64,000 nt of DNA, taken from positions 20,957 through 84,956 of the forward strand of contig DDUL01000065.1 of NCBI GenBank assembly GCA_002344785.1, given 5' to 3'. This stretch comes from Bdellovibrionaceae bacterium UBA2339 (GTDB lineage Bacteria > Bdellovibrionota > Bdellovibrionia > Bdellovibrionales > JAMPXM01). Positions 45,632 through 54,645 of this stretch are shown piece by piece; position 1 is the stretch's first letter; the number at the start of each line of letters is the position of its first letter. The position numbers and the translations under genes were made by a program. The notes below the pieces were generated by a model, which did not search any database, had not been told where the DNA came from, and saw nothing but the letters and a program-made list of their open reading frames with translations.

Positions 45632-45887
45632 GCTCTTAGTTCCGATGTCCCTCGCTCTGGGCTTGGGTTTCGTCATCGCGTTCACCGCAGCCGTTCGACT
45701 TGGACAATTTGATGACTGCGAAACACCAGCGCATCGCATGCTGTTGGATGCGGACCCCTCCAAGAAGCGCCCATCGGGCAACGATGATTCCCGTGAATTG
45801 AATTTCGAAAGTGAAAAGAACAAGGCCATGAGCAATGCCGCTTCAGCCGAATCTGCAACTCGAGTCACAGAAAGGACGACAACATGA
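45618..45887 (+). CDS. ccoS: cbb3 oxidase assembly protein CcoS
   Basis: Small one-helix membrane protein needed for cofactor insertion into CcoN. The 89-residue product has the family core: one membrane helix (IVELLVPMSLALGLGFVIAF) and the motif AVRLGQFDDCETPAHRMLLD. The C-terminal 45 residues are a polar extension not usual in the family. GAGGAGA seven bases before the ATG fixes the start. It overlaps ccoI by 14 bases and ccoNO by four (ATGA). Confidence 0.93.
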   Translation: MEIVELLVPMSLALGLGFVIAFTAAVRLGQFDDCETPAHRMLLDADPSKKRPSGNDDSRELNFESEKNKAMSNAASAESATRVTERTTT

Positions 45888-48127
45888 ACTCGACACATTC
45901 CACAAACCTGGAGGGCGTCGGCGAACTCGAACGCTTTCGCTATGACGACAAGATCGTCAAAGCCTTCGTGCTGGCAACGATCGCCTGGGGCGGAATCGCC
46001 TTCCTGGTGGGACTATTGGCCGCCTTGCAGATGGCCGATCATCGATTCAATTTTGGCGTGAGCTGGCTGGTGTTCTCCAAAATTCGCCCGTTGCACACCA
46101 ATGCCGCGATCTTTGCTTTTGCGGGCAATGCGATTTTCGCCGGGATTTACTACTCGACTCAGAGACTTTGTAAGACCCGCATGTTCAATGATCTGCTCTC
46201 GAAGCTTCACTTCTGGGGTTGGCAAGGCATCATTGTTTCGGCCGCCGTCACACTCCCGCTGGGAATCTCTTCCAGTAAGGAGTATGCGGAACTTGAATGG
46301 CCGATCGACCTCGCCATCACTTTGATTTGGGTGGTGTTCGCAATCAATTTCTTCGGCACGCTGGCTCGCCGGCGAGAACGGCACATGTACGTTGCGCTGT
46401 GGTTCTACATCGCAACGATCGTCACAGTCGCCGTTCTTCACATCGTCAACTCACTGGCGATCCCCGTCAGCTTCTGGCAAAGCTACTCGGTGTTTGCTGG
46501 CGCTCAGGATGCGTTGGTGCAGTGGTGGTATGGACATAACGCCGTCGCCTTCTTCCTGACCACGCCGTTTCTGGGATTGATGTACTACTTCATTCCCAAA
46601 GCCGTGAATCGACCTGTTTACAGCTATAGACTTTCGATCATTCACTTTTGGTCGCTCGTTTTCATCTACATCTGGGCTGGCCCCCATCACTTGCTCTACA
46701 CCGCACTTCCGGATTGGGCGCAAACTGTCGGCATGACTTTTTCGGTGATGCTCTGGGCGCCGAGTTGGGGCGGCATGATCAACGGCTTGCTCACCTTGCG
46801 CGGCTCTTGGCAGCGTGTTCGCACCGAGCCGATTCTCAAGTTCTTCGTCACAGCCGTGACCTTCTACGGCATGGCCACATTTGAAGGCCCACTCCTCAGC
46901 ATCAAGTCGGTGTCTTCGCTCGGACATTACACCGACTGGATCATCGCTCACGTTCACGGCGGCGCGCTCGGCTGGAACGGCTTTCTCACCTTCGGCATGC
47001 TCTACTACTTGGTGCCCAAACTTTGGAACACCAAGCTCTACAGCGATCGCTTGGCGACTCAGCACTTCTGGATTGGGACGATTGGCATTTTGCTTTACAT
47101 CGTCGCGATGTGGACTTCGGGTGTCACACAAGGACTGATGTGGAGAGCCGTCGACGAAACAGGTCGCTTGGTCTATCCCGACTTCGTCGAAACTGTGCTT
47201 CGAATCGCGCCGCTTTATTGGATTCGCGCCCTGGGTGGAACGCTCTTTTTGTTCGGCTGGGTCATGATGACTTACAACTTGTGGATGACGATTCGCTTGG
47301 CACCTCGCCAAGTTGAAGAACCAGAGTTTGCTGCGCGCCGACTCTTGCCTGTGGCGTCCGAGGCCCTCGGCTCGACATGGCATCGACGACTTGAAGGTCT
47401 CGCGATGCCCTTCACCGTCCTCACCGTCATTTCGATCCTCGTGGGCTCGATCTTTGAAATCGTGCCGACGCTCACGGCTCACACCTACGTTAAGCCGAGT
47501 GATCAAGTGGTGCCTTACACGGCACTCGAGCAAGCTGGACGCGACATCTATGTCAAAGAAGGCTGCTATGTCTGCCACTCACAGATGATTCGGCAAAATC
47601 ATTGGGAGGTGTTGCGCTACGGACCGGCATCGACTTTGGAAGAGTCGCAGTATGATCGCCCATTTCAGTGGGGCTCGAAGCGCACAGGACCGGACCTGGC
47701 TCGCGTCGGCAAGAAGTATCCAGATCTCTGGCACTTCCGACATATGATCGACCCCCGATCCGTCATCAGCCAATCTTTGATGCCGGCTTATCCGTGGCTG
47801 GTCGATCAAAAGATCGACTTCAAAATTCTTCCTAAGAAACTTGAAGTCATGCAGAGCCTCGGCGTGCCGTATTCCGACGACATGGTGACGCATGCGGAGC
47901 GTGATGCTCGCGCGCAAGCGCAGCAGATTGCTTCGGGCCTACTTGCGGATTCGCCGGTAAAGAACCTCGAAGAGAGAAACATCATCGCGTTGATCGCCTA
48001 CTTGCAGCGCTTGGGTCACACGACACAAGCGCCACAACCACCGCCAGAGGCCAGCTCTGAAGACCATAAGGATCAAGAGGCTGGCACGAGCAAAGTTCAC
48101 TCTGCCCGTGAAGGAGGCGAATCATGA
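45884..48127 (+). CDS. ccoNO: Fused cbb3 oxidase subunits I and II (CcoN-CcoO)
   Basis: A 747-residue fusion. Residues about 1-480 are the CcoN haem-copper subunit with twelve membrane helices; haem and copper ligands are visible in RPLHTNAAIFAF, WWYGHNAVAFF, GPHHLLYTALP and AHVHGGALGW. Residues about 500-747 are CcoO, with one membrane anchor (VISILVGSIFEIVPTL) and one c-type haem site CYVCH. CcoO proteins are normally separate; a fused CcoNO is known from Bacteroidetes and delta-group bacteria. Four-base overlaps on both sides (with ccoS and ccoQ) indicate a coupled operon. Reduces oxygen to water at low oxygen. Confidence 0.95.
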   Translation: MNSTHSTNLEGVGELERFRYDDKIVKAFVLATIAWGGIAFLVGLLAALQMADHRFNFGVSWLVFSKIRPLHTNAAIFAFAGNAIFAGIYYSTQRLCKTRMFNDLLSKLHFWGWQGIIVSAAVTLPLGISSSKEYAELEWPIDLAITLIWVVFAINFFGTLARRRERHMYVALWFYIATIVTVAVLHIVNSLAIPVSFWQSYSVFAGAQDALVQWWYGHNAVAFFLTTPFLGLMYYFIPKAVNRPVYSYRLSIIHFWSLVFIYIWAGPHHLLYTALPDWAQTVGMTFSVMLWAPSWGGMINGLLTLRGSWQRVRTEPILKFFVTAVTFYGMATFEGPLLSIKSVSSLGHYTDWIIAHVHGGALGWNGFLTFGMLYYLVPKLWNTKLYSDRLATQHFWIGTIGILLYIVAMWTSGVTQGLMWRAVDETGRLVYPDFVETVLRIAPLYWIRALGGTLFLFGWVMMTYNLWMTIRLAPRQVEEPEFAARRLLPVASEALGSTWHRRLEGLAMPFTVLTVISILVGSIFEIVPTLTAHTYVKPSDQVVPYTALEQAGRDIYVKEGCYVCHSQMIRQNHWEVLRYGPASTLEESQYDRPFQWGSKRTGPDLARVGKKYPDLWHFRHMIDPRSVISQSLMPAYPWLVDQKIDFKILPKKLEVMQSLGVPYSDDMVTHAERDARAQAQQIASGLLADSPVKNLEERNIIALIAYLQRLGHTTQAPQPPPEASSEDHKDQEAGTSKVHSAREGGES

Positions 48128-48342
48128 AACAACTGTTGGTCACGCAGTTTCCGATGCAATGGATGACCTTGGTGGCGCTGCTCATTTTCTTGACTGTGTT
48201 TGTCGGCATTGCGCTTTGGACTTTTCGAATCGTGAGACGCGAAAAGTGGGAGCAAATCGCCGCACGCGCCATTCTCGAACATGAGCCACTTCCCCTCCGC
48301 CCCACTTCCGAAACATGCCCTGAGCAGGAGTCAGCACGATGA
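48124..48342 (+). CDS. ccoQ: CcoQ/FixQ-like cbb3 small subunit
   Basis: A 72-residue protein with one membrane helix (WMTLVALLIFLTVFVGIALWTF) and a polar C-terminus. Position between ccoNO and ccoP and the size are exactly those of CcoQ, which stabilises the complex. Sequence similarity in this family is low, so the call relies on context. Overlaps both neighbours by four bases. Confidence 0.8.
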   Translation: MKQLLVTQFPMQWMTLVALLIFLTVFVGIALWTFRIVRREKWEQIAARAILEHEPLPLRPTSETCPEQESAR

Positions 48343-48941
48343 GCGACGAAATTAAGAATCCGGAGATTCAACCCAATCTCATTCTCGATGATGAAAAGGC
48401 CATGCTCTTGAATCACAACTATGACGGCATTCAAGAACTCGACAATCCGTTGCCGAAGTGGTGGCAGATCATTTTTTACGGCACCATCGTTTTTACCGTC
48501 CTGTACATCGGCTACTATGAGTTCGGCGGCGGCCCCAGTCTTCGCCAAGAAATGGAGTCAGATCTTGCGCGCATCGAGGCCATGCGGCCAAAGAATGCGG
48601 GCGGTGACTTGCTCGCCGCGGTTCAGTCCGCCCTTGGCGATGCGGCGGTCATCGCTGAAGGCCAAGCGTCTTATGCCGGCAAGTGCGCTTCTTGCCATGC
48701 TGATCAAGGACAAGGTCTGATTGGCCCGAATCTCACCGACTATCATTGGATTCACGGCGATGGTTCCGCCGGAGAAATCTATAAGGTCGTGGCCGACGGA
48801 GTCGCGGATAAAGGCATGCCGCCTTGGGGAGCCGTGATTCCCGCGGATGAGATGAAGTCTCTGTTGGTTTACTTGCTCTCGCTTCGCGGTCAAATGCGGG
48901 CCGGCAAACCACCGGAAGGCGTCGAGCATAAGCCGAACTGA
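48339..48941 (+). CDS. ccoP: cbb3 oxidase subunit III (CcoP), mono-haem form
   Basis: Cytochrome c subunit that feeds electrons to CcoNO. The 200-residue product starts with the conserved CcoP motif HNYDGIQELDNPLPKWW, one membrane helix (IIFYGTIVFTVLYIGYYEF), then a periplasmic domain with only one CxxCH (CASCHADQGQG) and the axial Met in KGMPPWG. Typical CcoP has about 300 residues and two haem sites, so this form lacks one cytochrome domain. Overlaps ccoQ by four bases. Confidence 0.93.
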   Translation: MSDEIKNPEIQPNLILDDEKAMLLNHNYDGIQELDNPLPKWWQIIFYGTIVFTVLYIGYYEFGGGPSLRQEMESDLARIEAMRPKNAGGDLLAAVQSALGDAAVIAEGQASYAGKCASCHADQGQGLIGPNLTDYHWIHGDGSAGEIYKVVADGVADKGMPPWGAVIPADEMKSLLVYLLSLRGQMRAGKPPEGVEHKPN

Positions 48942-48973
48942 TCACCAACTGCGAGCCGACGCGAAAGATTCAA

Positions 48974-50488
48974 ATGGGAAACTGGGACCTACATGCAGAG
49001 CGACCCGCGAGTTACGATGAACGTGGCTGGCGGGTCTTCATTCACCCATCGGAAGTGCAGGGCCTCTGGCGTCGGCGACGGGTGATCGTGCAAGCCACGC
49101 TCATCCTCATTTTCCTACTTCTACCTTGGCTGGAGATCGACGGGCGTCAGGCTCTTTTGCTCGATGTTTCACAACGAAGATTTGAAATCTTTGGGCTGAG
49201 CCTCCGAGCCCACAACACGCCCTTGATGTTCTTTGTCTTGGCGATTGCCGGTTTTGGACTTTTCTTGATGACCGCCATCTGGGGCAGAGTCTGGTGCGGC
49301 TGGGCCTGCCCACAAACAGTATTCATCGAATCTGTGTTTCGTCGAATCGAAACTTGGATTGAAGGGCGCGCACTGGAGCGCCGAAAGCTCGATGCTTCCC
49401 CATGGACACTCAACAAGGTCATGAAGCGCACATTGAAGTGGTCGGTGTTCTTCGTTGTCAGCCTCATCCTCACGCATAGCTTTCTTGCGTACTTTGTCGG
49501 AACCGATGAGCTGGCCAAAATGATTCGCACTTCACCCGAAGAGAACATGAGCAGCTTCTTGTTCATTGTCTTCAGCACGGGGCTGATACTTTTTGATTTT
49601 GGTTGGTTTCGCGAGCAGTTCTGTATGATTGCCTGCCCCTACGGGCGCTTTCAAAGCGTCCTGATGGGCTCGCGATCTATGGTCGTAGGCTACGACGAAA
49701 AGCGCGGCGAACCCCGCCGAGGCCAAGTCCTGGAAGGACAAACACAAGGCGACTGTGTGAACTGCTATCGCTGCGTGCAAGTATGCCCAACGGGAATTGA
49801 TATTCGTCGCGGCACACAGATGGAGTGCATCGCGTGCACCGCATGCATCGACGCCTGCGATGACGTGATGACGAAACTCCAAAAACCCACAGGCCTGATT
49901 CGCTATGCCACACTGAGGGAACTGGGCGCCTCGGCCGCGGAAGCCCTACAATGGCGTCCCGCATGGCACATCAGTCCTCGTATCAGCATTTACGCCGCGA
50001 TCATCTGTATTTCGACAGTTGCGCTCATGATCGCCGTCTATCGCACCCAAGCCATCGACATTCAATTGATTCGCGGAAAAGGCGCGCCCTACACCGAGCT
50101 TCAACTCCCTCAAGATCACCCTGATCACACGACGGCGTGGATTCTCAATCAGTACTTCATCGAAGGCTCGAACACCTTACCCTACGATGCCACTGTACTC
50201 ATGGAACTGATCGAGCCCACAGGCGCGCGAATTGTGACGACACAGTCCCAACTGCTTTTGCGCTCGAACAAAACTGAAAGAATCGGGTTCTTCATTCAGT
50301 TTCCCAAAGCGCTGCTCGATGAATCTCACGAGAGGCCCGAGGCCACAGGTGAGAAAAAGACCAAGCGCCAACTTCACGCCAAACTTCGATTTCGATCGAA
50401 CTCGGGCGTTAATCCCGAGCATCCCGAATTGAACTTTAGCCTCATCAGGGAGGTACCGCTTGTCGGACCTATGGCTTCGCCTCGCTGA
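48974..50488 (+). CDS. ccoG: CcoG/RdxA/FixG-type ferredoxin-like protein
   Basis: Membrane-bound Fe-S protein proposed to reduce copper for cbb3 assembly. The 504-residue product has membrane helices around the WCGWACPQTVFIE motif, the FCMIACPYGRFQSVL motif, and two ferredoxin clusters (CVNCYRCVQVCP and CIACTACIDACD), followed by a C-terminal immunoglobulin-like domain. All are family signatures. 32 bases after ccoP; its last 29 bases overlap the next gene, so the operon continues. Confidence 0.94.
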   Translation: MGNWDLHAERPASYDERGWRVFIHPSEVQGLWRRRRVIVQATLILIFLLLPWLEIDGRQALLLDVSQRRFEIFGLSLRAHNTPLMFFVLAIAGFGLFLMTAIWGRVWCGWACPQTVFIESVFRRIETWIEGRALERRKLDASPWTLNKVMKRTLKWSVFFVVSLILTHSFLAYFVGTDELAKMIRTSPEENMSSFLFIVFSTGLILFDFGWFREQFCMIACPYGRFQSVLMGSRSMVVGYDEKRGEPRRGQVLEGQTQGDCVNCYRCVQVCPTGIDIRRGTQMECIACTACIDACDDVMTKLQKPTGLIRYATLRELGASAAEALQWRPAWHISPRISIYAAIICISTVALMIAVYRTQAIDIQLIRGKGAPYTELQLPQDHPDHTTAWILNQYFIEGSNTLPYDATVLMELIEPTGARIVTTQSQLLLRSNKTERIGFFIQFPKALLDESHERPEATGEKKTKRQLHAKLRFRSNSGVNPEHPELNFSLIREVPLVGPMASPR

Positions 50489-51407
50489 TCTGCAAATTCT
50501 CCCGCATTCTTTGTCGCTGATGGCGGCCGTGGGCTTAGCACTCGCGGCTCAACTTCATTGTGCGGTGATGTGCGGACCACTTGTGATGGCCCTTCAACAG
50601 CCGACGTCGGGCCGCGGGAACGCTGGTGATGGGATTTCTCGAAGTGGGAAATCTCGGGTGCGCGCGATCTTCGTAGGTCGCATCGTGAGCTATGCCCTCA
50701 CAGGAGCTTTAGCGGCAAGCCTCGGCCAAGGCTTACGTCCCCACCCTCTTGGCGCGAAACTTTTGCTCTTAGCCGCAAGCTTGTTTTTGCTCGTCGCCAG
50801 CCTTCGGTGGATTCAGGATGCTGGCCTTTGGCCTCGAGCTTTGAGTCGAAGACGGCTGCCAGAGGTGCCGCAAAACAGGCCGCCAAATTTGCTTCAGTCC
50901 GTCGCCAACTGTATGACCCAAACTCTCGCAGGACTGCATCGACAAGTTGTGCAATCGGGCCTCGGAAAATTCGGGCGATGGCAGGCTTGGGTCATTGGCC
51001 TTGCCTATCCTCTGATGCCTTGCGGTCAGCTTTGGGCCGTCATGGGTGTCAGCGCGTTGAGCGCACACCCGCTTCGCGGAATGCTCATCGCCGGAGGCTT
51101 TGCAGTGATGACCACCCCGACACTTTGGGGGGCGACTTGGATTCAAACGCAAATGCGAAGTTGGCTGAGCGCAGGTCCTCAGCTGCTTCGAGCAGGCCTT
51201 GTGACTTTGATGCTTTCGTTAAGCCTCTGGAGTGGCTGGAGATTCTTTGACTTAAGTCGACATTCGCTGCCCTCATCGCCAACTCTCGATGCGGGGCACT
51301 CGCAATCCGCATCGACTTTGGAATCGCCGTCCAACAAGAGTGGCACCGCGATTCTGCGACCTGAGGCTCACGAAGCGTCAGCAGCAGAGGCCCCGCGCTG
51401 TCATTGA
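50460..51407 (+). CDS. SafE/DsbD-like membrane protein at the end of the cco operon
   Basis: A 315-residue membrane protein with about six hydrophobic helices. The opening LHCAVMCGPLVMAL resembles the SLHCIGMCGP box of the sulfite exporter TauE/SafE and cytochrome-biogenesis (UreH-like, DUF2063) family often placed at the end of cco gene sets. A second conserved part is AYPLMPCGQLWA. A TTG at 50460 with GGGAGG six bases before is the best start; it overlaps ccoG by 29 bases. CcoH, usual here in other species, is not seen. It may move copper or handle thiols during oxidase assembly; substrate unknown. The tail is Ser/Ala-rich and ends CH. Confidence 0.78.
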   Translation: MSDLWLRLADLQILPHSLSLMAAVGLALAAQLHCAVMCGPLVMALQQPTSGRGNAGDGISRSGKSRVRAIFVGRIVSYALTGALAASLGQGLRPHPLGAKLLLLAASLFLLVASLRWIQDAGLWPRALSRRRLPEVPQNRPPNLLQSVANCMTQTLAGLHRQVVQSGLGKFGRWQAWVIGLAYPLMPCGQLWAVMGVSALSAHPLRGMLIAGGFAVMTTPTLWGATWIQTQMRSWLSAGPQLLRAGLVTLMLSLSLWSGWRFFDLSRHSLPSSPTLDAGHSQSASTLESPSNKSGTAILRPEAHEASAAEAPRCH

Positions 51408-51494
51408 TTGTCGATCGACGGCAAATTCCTGATTAATCGTTAGCTGCGCAAATTGATTGCCCGTCACACTGTAAATCGACCTATCATCAACGAT

Positions 51495-53159
51495 ATGTCG
51501 ACATTGAATGCCTTTGGTGTGAACGAATTCATGGCTTCCATCGCTCGTGAAGCCACGCTCGCGCCGGATGCGGTCGCTATCGAAATTCTTATTCACTCGT
51601 CCGTGCATCAACGACTCAGCTATGCCGAGCTCACCGGATCCACATGGGCGGCCGCTGATACTCTTCAGCGCCAACGACTTCGACGGGCCGCGATTCTTTG
51701 CGAGCGAAGTCTGACCCGTTACTTGTCTGTGCTCAGCTGCGCTTGGGCAGGAACCGAAGTGCTGCCTCTATCGACGGATTGGCCCGAGGCCCGGATCATT
51801 TATGCACTCGATGATTTTCAGCCTGATGTGATTTGGGTGGACCAGCATTTGGCATCGCGATGTCACCGCCTGCTCGGCCAACTTGGGGTTTGGTCCACGC
51901 GCGTTCGTGTTCACAGCTTCGATTCCAGCCTGAACACTCGTGCAGACTCAGTTTGCGATCACCTTCATGCGCTGGTGAAAGCCTCACCCACACACAAGGC
52001 TGAGCTTGTGGTTTCGCAACCTCTGCGTCCGTTTTATCGCGTGATGACTTCCGGCAGTACTGGCCGGCCCAAATGCATTCCGATCCACACGCACAATTTC
52101 CAAAGCTATTGGCGAGGCCTCTGCGCCTGGCATCGCTTGAGTCGCGGTCAAAGAGTTTCGCAGATCTTTGATTTGAGCTTTGATTTAGCTTGGCACGACT
52201 TGTTCTCCACCTGGTCAAGAGGCGCAACACTTGTGGTGCCCACGCGTCCTGCGCTTTTGCATCCGACAAGCTTCCTGCGTGACGCTCAATTGGATGAACT
52301 CTTCATGACGCCGACCTGGGCCGCGGCTTTTCTTCTGGGCGATGGCGCCGCGAACTTCGAGCTACCTCAGCTTCAGCGCGCCATGTTCTGTGGCGAGGCT
52401 TTGTCTCGCGACGTTTTACAGGCGGCTCGCCGCGCTTTTCCTCGTGCCGAGATTTGGAACCTCTATGGTCCATCGGAGGCGACTGTCGCTGTCACACATT
52501 TCAATTGCAGTGAAGAATTCCCAGCTGAGCAAAGCGTGGTGCCGATTGGGCGAGCCTTTGGCGATAACTTAGTTGAAGTCGTACATGATGAACTGCGGAT
52601 CGCGGGCCCGCAAGTTTCTGTACAATCCATCAAAGCCGCACGATCTGATCTGCCTGCTGAGGCTTCACAGCTGAATTGGCTGGCGACGGGAGATCGAGCG
52701 CAGTGGTCGTCCATTCCGACCACGGAAAGCAGCGGCGCCAAGCGCGATGAGCCAGCTTCGAGGCCGTATTTAAACTTCTGCGGGCGCGTGGATCGCCAAG
52801 TTAAAGTGCGCGGCTACCGACTTGAATTGGGAGAAGTTGAAGCCCAAGCCAGACGCTGCGCTCAGCGGATCGGACTTCGCTTTATCGGCCTGCAAGTTGA
52901 ACTCTTAGATGACAAGCTTGTCGCGATTTACGCCCGCGGCGAGGAAGCCAGAACTTCTTCGTCGAAGCCAACGGACTCTCCGGTCGCACAGCCCATGACA
53001 TTGTTGATCACGCAACTGAAGTCGGCGCTACTGACCGAACTACCGCAGTACGCAGTTCCGCAGCTCTGGTATGAGCGCGAGGATTGGCCACTCACCTCGT
53101 CGGGAAAGACCGACTTGCAGGCCAATCGAGCTTGGGTCGTATCTCGCTTGGGAATCTGA
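51495..53159 (+). CDS. Stand-alone NRPS-type adenylation enzyme (amino acid-AMP ligase)
   Basis: A 554-residue acyl/aminoacyl-adenylate enzyme with all core motifs in order: P-loop MTSGSTGRPK, motif A4 FDLSFDLAW with the Asp that usually binds an alpha-amino group, NLYGPSEAT, ATGD, GRVDRQVKVRGYRLELGE and the C-terminal SGKTD with catalytic Lys. This is the DltA/NRPS A-domain order rather than a fatty-acyl CoA ligase. It likely activates an amino acid and loads the carrier protein encoded 1.1 kb away. ATG at 51495 chosen; a TTG 14 codons earlier is also open and neither has a good ribosome binding site. Convergent to the GNAT gene, 11 bases apart. Confidence 0.85.
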   Translation: MSTLNAFGVNEFMASIAREATLAPDAVAIEILIHSSVHQRLSYAELTGSTWAAADTLQRQRLRRAAILCERSLTRYLSVLSCAWAGTEVLPLSTDWPEARIIYALDDFQPDVIWVDQHLASRCHRLLGQLGVWSTRVRVHSFDSSLNTRADSVCDHLHALVKASPTHKAELVVSQPLRPFYRVMTSGSTGRPKCIPIHTHNFQSYWRGLCAWHRLSRGQRVSQIFDLSFDLAWHDLFSTWSRGATLVVPTRPALLHPTSFLRDAQLDELFMTPTWAAAFLLGDGAANFELPQLQRAMFCGEALSRDVLQAARRAFPRAEIWNLYGPSEATVAVTHFNCSEEFPAEQSVVPIGRAFGDNLVEVVHDELRIAGPQVSVQSIKAARSDLPAEASQLNWLATGDRAQWSSIPTTESSGAKRDEPASRPYLNFCGRVDRQVKVRGYRLELGEVEAQARRCAQRIGLRFIGLQVELLDDKLVAIYARGEEARTSSSKPTDSPVAQPMTLLITQLKSALLTELPQYAVPQLWYEREDWPLTSSGKTDLQANRAWVVSRLGI

Positions 53160-53169
53160 ACTTATTCAC

Positions 53170-54189
53170 CTAAATGTCTGATGCTTGAAGGGCTATTTTC
53201 TTAATGATGTCTGGCGCCAACAACCGCGGGCATGAGGACATCAAGAGAACTCGGCTCTCTGCAACTTGCAGACTGAGCTGGCGATCGCGAAGCACCTGAT
53301 TGAGATCCTGAACATCCGATTCGAAAATCAAAGGATCGCGAATCCACGCGACTGCCCGCTCATGGATCCGAAGCTCTGGGTGAGTTTCCAATTTTTCCAA
53401 CAAAGCTTGGAGTCGCGTCTTCGTGAGTGGCGAGCCCCCCATCTCAATGGCAACAATGGGATGCGGAGGACCATGGCTCGAAAGATCATGGGACAGCTTA
53501 CGCAATTGAGCTTGCCACTGCTTTCTCCATGCGTCGGGCCAGCGCCATTCACGAATTCCCGCCAAAGAGCGGGCTTGAGGTTCGGTAGAAACCGATGACG
53601 GAACAGAAACTTCAGTGAGCGATGTGTCTCGGTGTTCTGAGGCCTGCCATGAGGCTGTATGCGAGGCCGCCATCCACCGACTTTTTTGCGATTGAATGAC
53701 ATAAAGCCGAGACCAAGCCTTGTGCACGCTCATCGCAGGCAATTTAGAGATGCGACTCTGTGGGTTTCGCCGTCGCCACTCCCAGATTTTAGGCAGCGTA
53801 TCGAGCTGCGGATCGCCCAGTCCCACCCAAGCCAGGCTTGGCCAACGCGCATGAGCTTCAAGGACAAAGTGCTCGAGCAGATCGATGATCAATCTCGTGC
53901 CGCGGAGCTGTGGCGCAACGATCAAGTCCTCCACCCGAATCAGATGCCCAAACTCACGACGACACACATGAAACTTAAGTGCCGCACAAAGCTCAGCGCC
54001 CTCAACAACCCAAAGCTCGGCCGCTTCACTTTGCCAATGCTGAAAAAGTTGTGGCTCGAGAGTCACCAAATAGGGACCAAGTGAATTTTGATCTCTGAGC
54101 TTCTCGACCGCGACGAGGGCCTGCTGCGCAGAAGCGACGAGATTTGACCCTAATTTGATTTTTTTGAGAGTGAAGTCTTTCAACTTCAT
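53170..54189 (-). CDS. GNAT-like N-acyltransferase with C-terminal extension
   Basis: A 339-residue protein that looks like a GCN5-related acyltransferase in its first half: residues about 35-150 contain ELWVVEGAELCAALKFHV (beta strands), the LIRVEDLIVAPQLRGTRL segment with the R/Q-x-x-G-x-G/A-type cofactor loop, and LAWVGLGD. The second half (about 185-339) has no domain I recognise. The ATG at 54189 has GTGGAG five bases upstream; a longer TTG form exists. In a cluster with an ACP and an adenylation enzyme, a role in acylating an amine is plausible but not shown. Confidence 0.6.
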   Translation of the reverse strand: MKLKDFTLKKIKLGSNLVASAQQALVAVEKLRDQNSLGPYLVTLEPQLFQHWQSEAAELWVVEGAELCAALKFHVCRREFGHLIRVEDLIVAPQLRGTRLIIDLLEHFVLEAHARWPSLAWVGLGDPQLDTLPKIWEWRRRNPQSRISKLPAMSVHKAWSRLYVIQSQKSRWMAASHTASWQASEHRDTSLTEVSVPSSVSTEPQARSLAGIREWRWPDAWRKQWQAQLRKLSHDLSSHGPPHPIVAIEMGGSPLTKTRLQALLEKLETHPELRIHERAVAWIRDPLIFESDVQDLNQVLRDRQLSLQVAESRVLLMSSCPRLLAPDIIKKIALQASDI

Positions 54190-54265
54190 ACGCACTCCAC
54201 TTTCCAACTCGGCTGACGACCGCGGCGATCAGCAATGTCGGAGGTGTTCAGCGATTCGAGATCCG

Positions 54266-54577
54266 CTAGCGGGGATCGCATTTCACGCCACAATCATCGA
54301 GAAGAAATTGACCTATGCTTTGGATGTTTTGAAAGTTCTCAAAGCGAACCTTGGCGTAGTCGATTTGAATGGCAAACTTCACTTCGATTTTCTGAATCAA
54401 TTGAATGATCCCCAAAGAATCCAAAGCTCCTAGGGTAAACAGCGAGTCCGTCACCTTTAGACCTTCGGTCAGCGGACCAGGACGCATCTCACGAAGAAGT
54501 TCCAGAACACGAGCTTCGACCCATGCGGCTTGAGCCGACGAAGATTGATTTGAGTGATCCGACGACGACGACGTCAA
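54266..54577 (-). CDS. Acyl/peptidyl carrier protein
   Basis: A 103-residue carrier protein. The phosphopantetheine site is DSLG within LFTLGALDSLGIIQLIQ, with the expected helix II after it and FENFQNIQSIGQFL as helix III. The N-terminal 20 residues are Ser/Gln-rich and disordered. The start is TTG at 54577 with GGGAG upstream; no ATG fits. It is read away from the desaturase with 68 bp between starts. It probably carries the amino acid activated by the neighbouring adenylation enzyme or an acyl chain. Confidence 0.88.
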   Translation of the reverse strand: MTSSSSDHSNQSSSAQAAWVEARVLELLREMRPGPLTEGLKVTDSLFTLGALDSLGIIQLIQKIEVKFAIQIDYAKVRFENFQNIQSIGQFLLDDCGVKCDPR

Positions 54578-54645
54578 AGCCTTCTCCCTAGGACAATCGG
54601 AGCCGAAGCATTGCTCTTCCGTGCTTCTGCGCCTAACATTCTAGC

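Noticed and set aside
46451..47578. 375-codon minus-strand open frame
   Set aside because: Antisense to ccoNO; His/Arg/Asp-rich shadow of a membrane protein.
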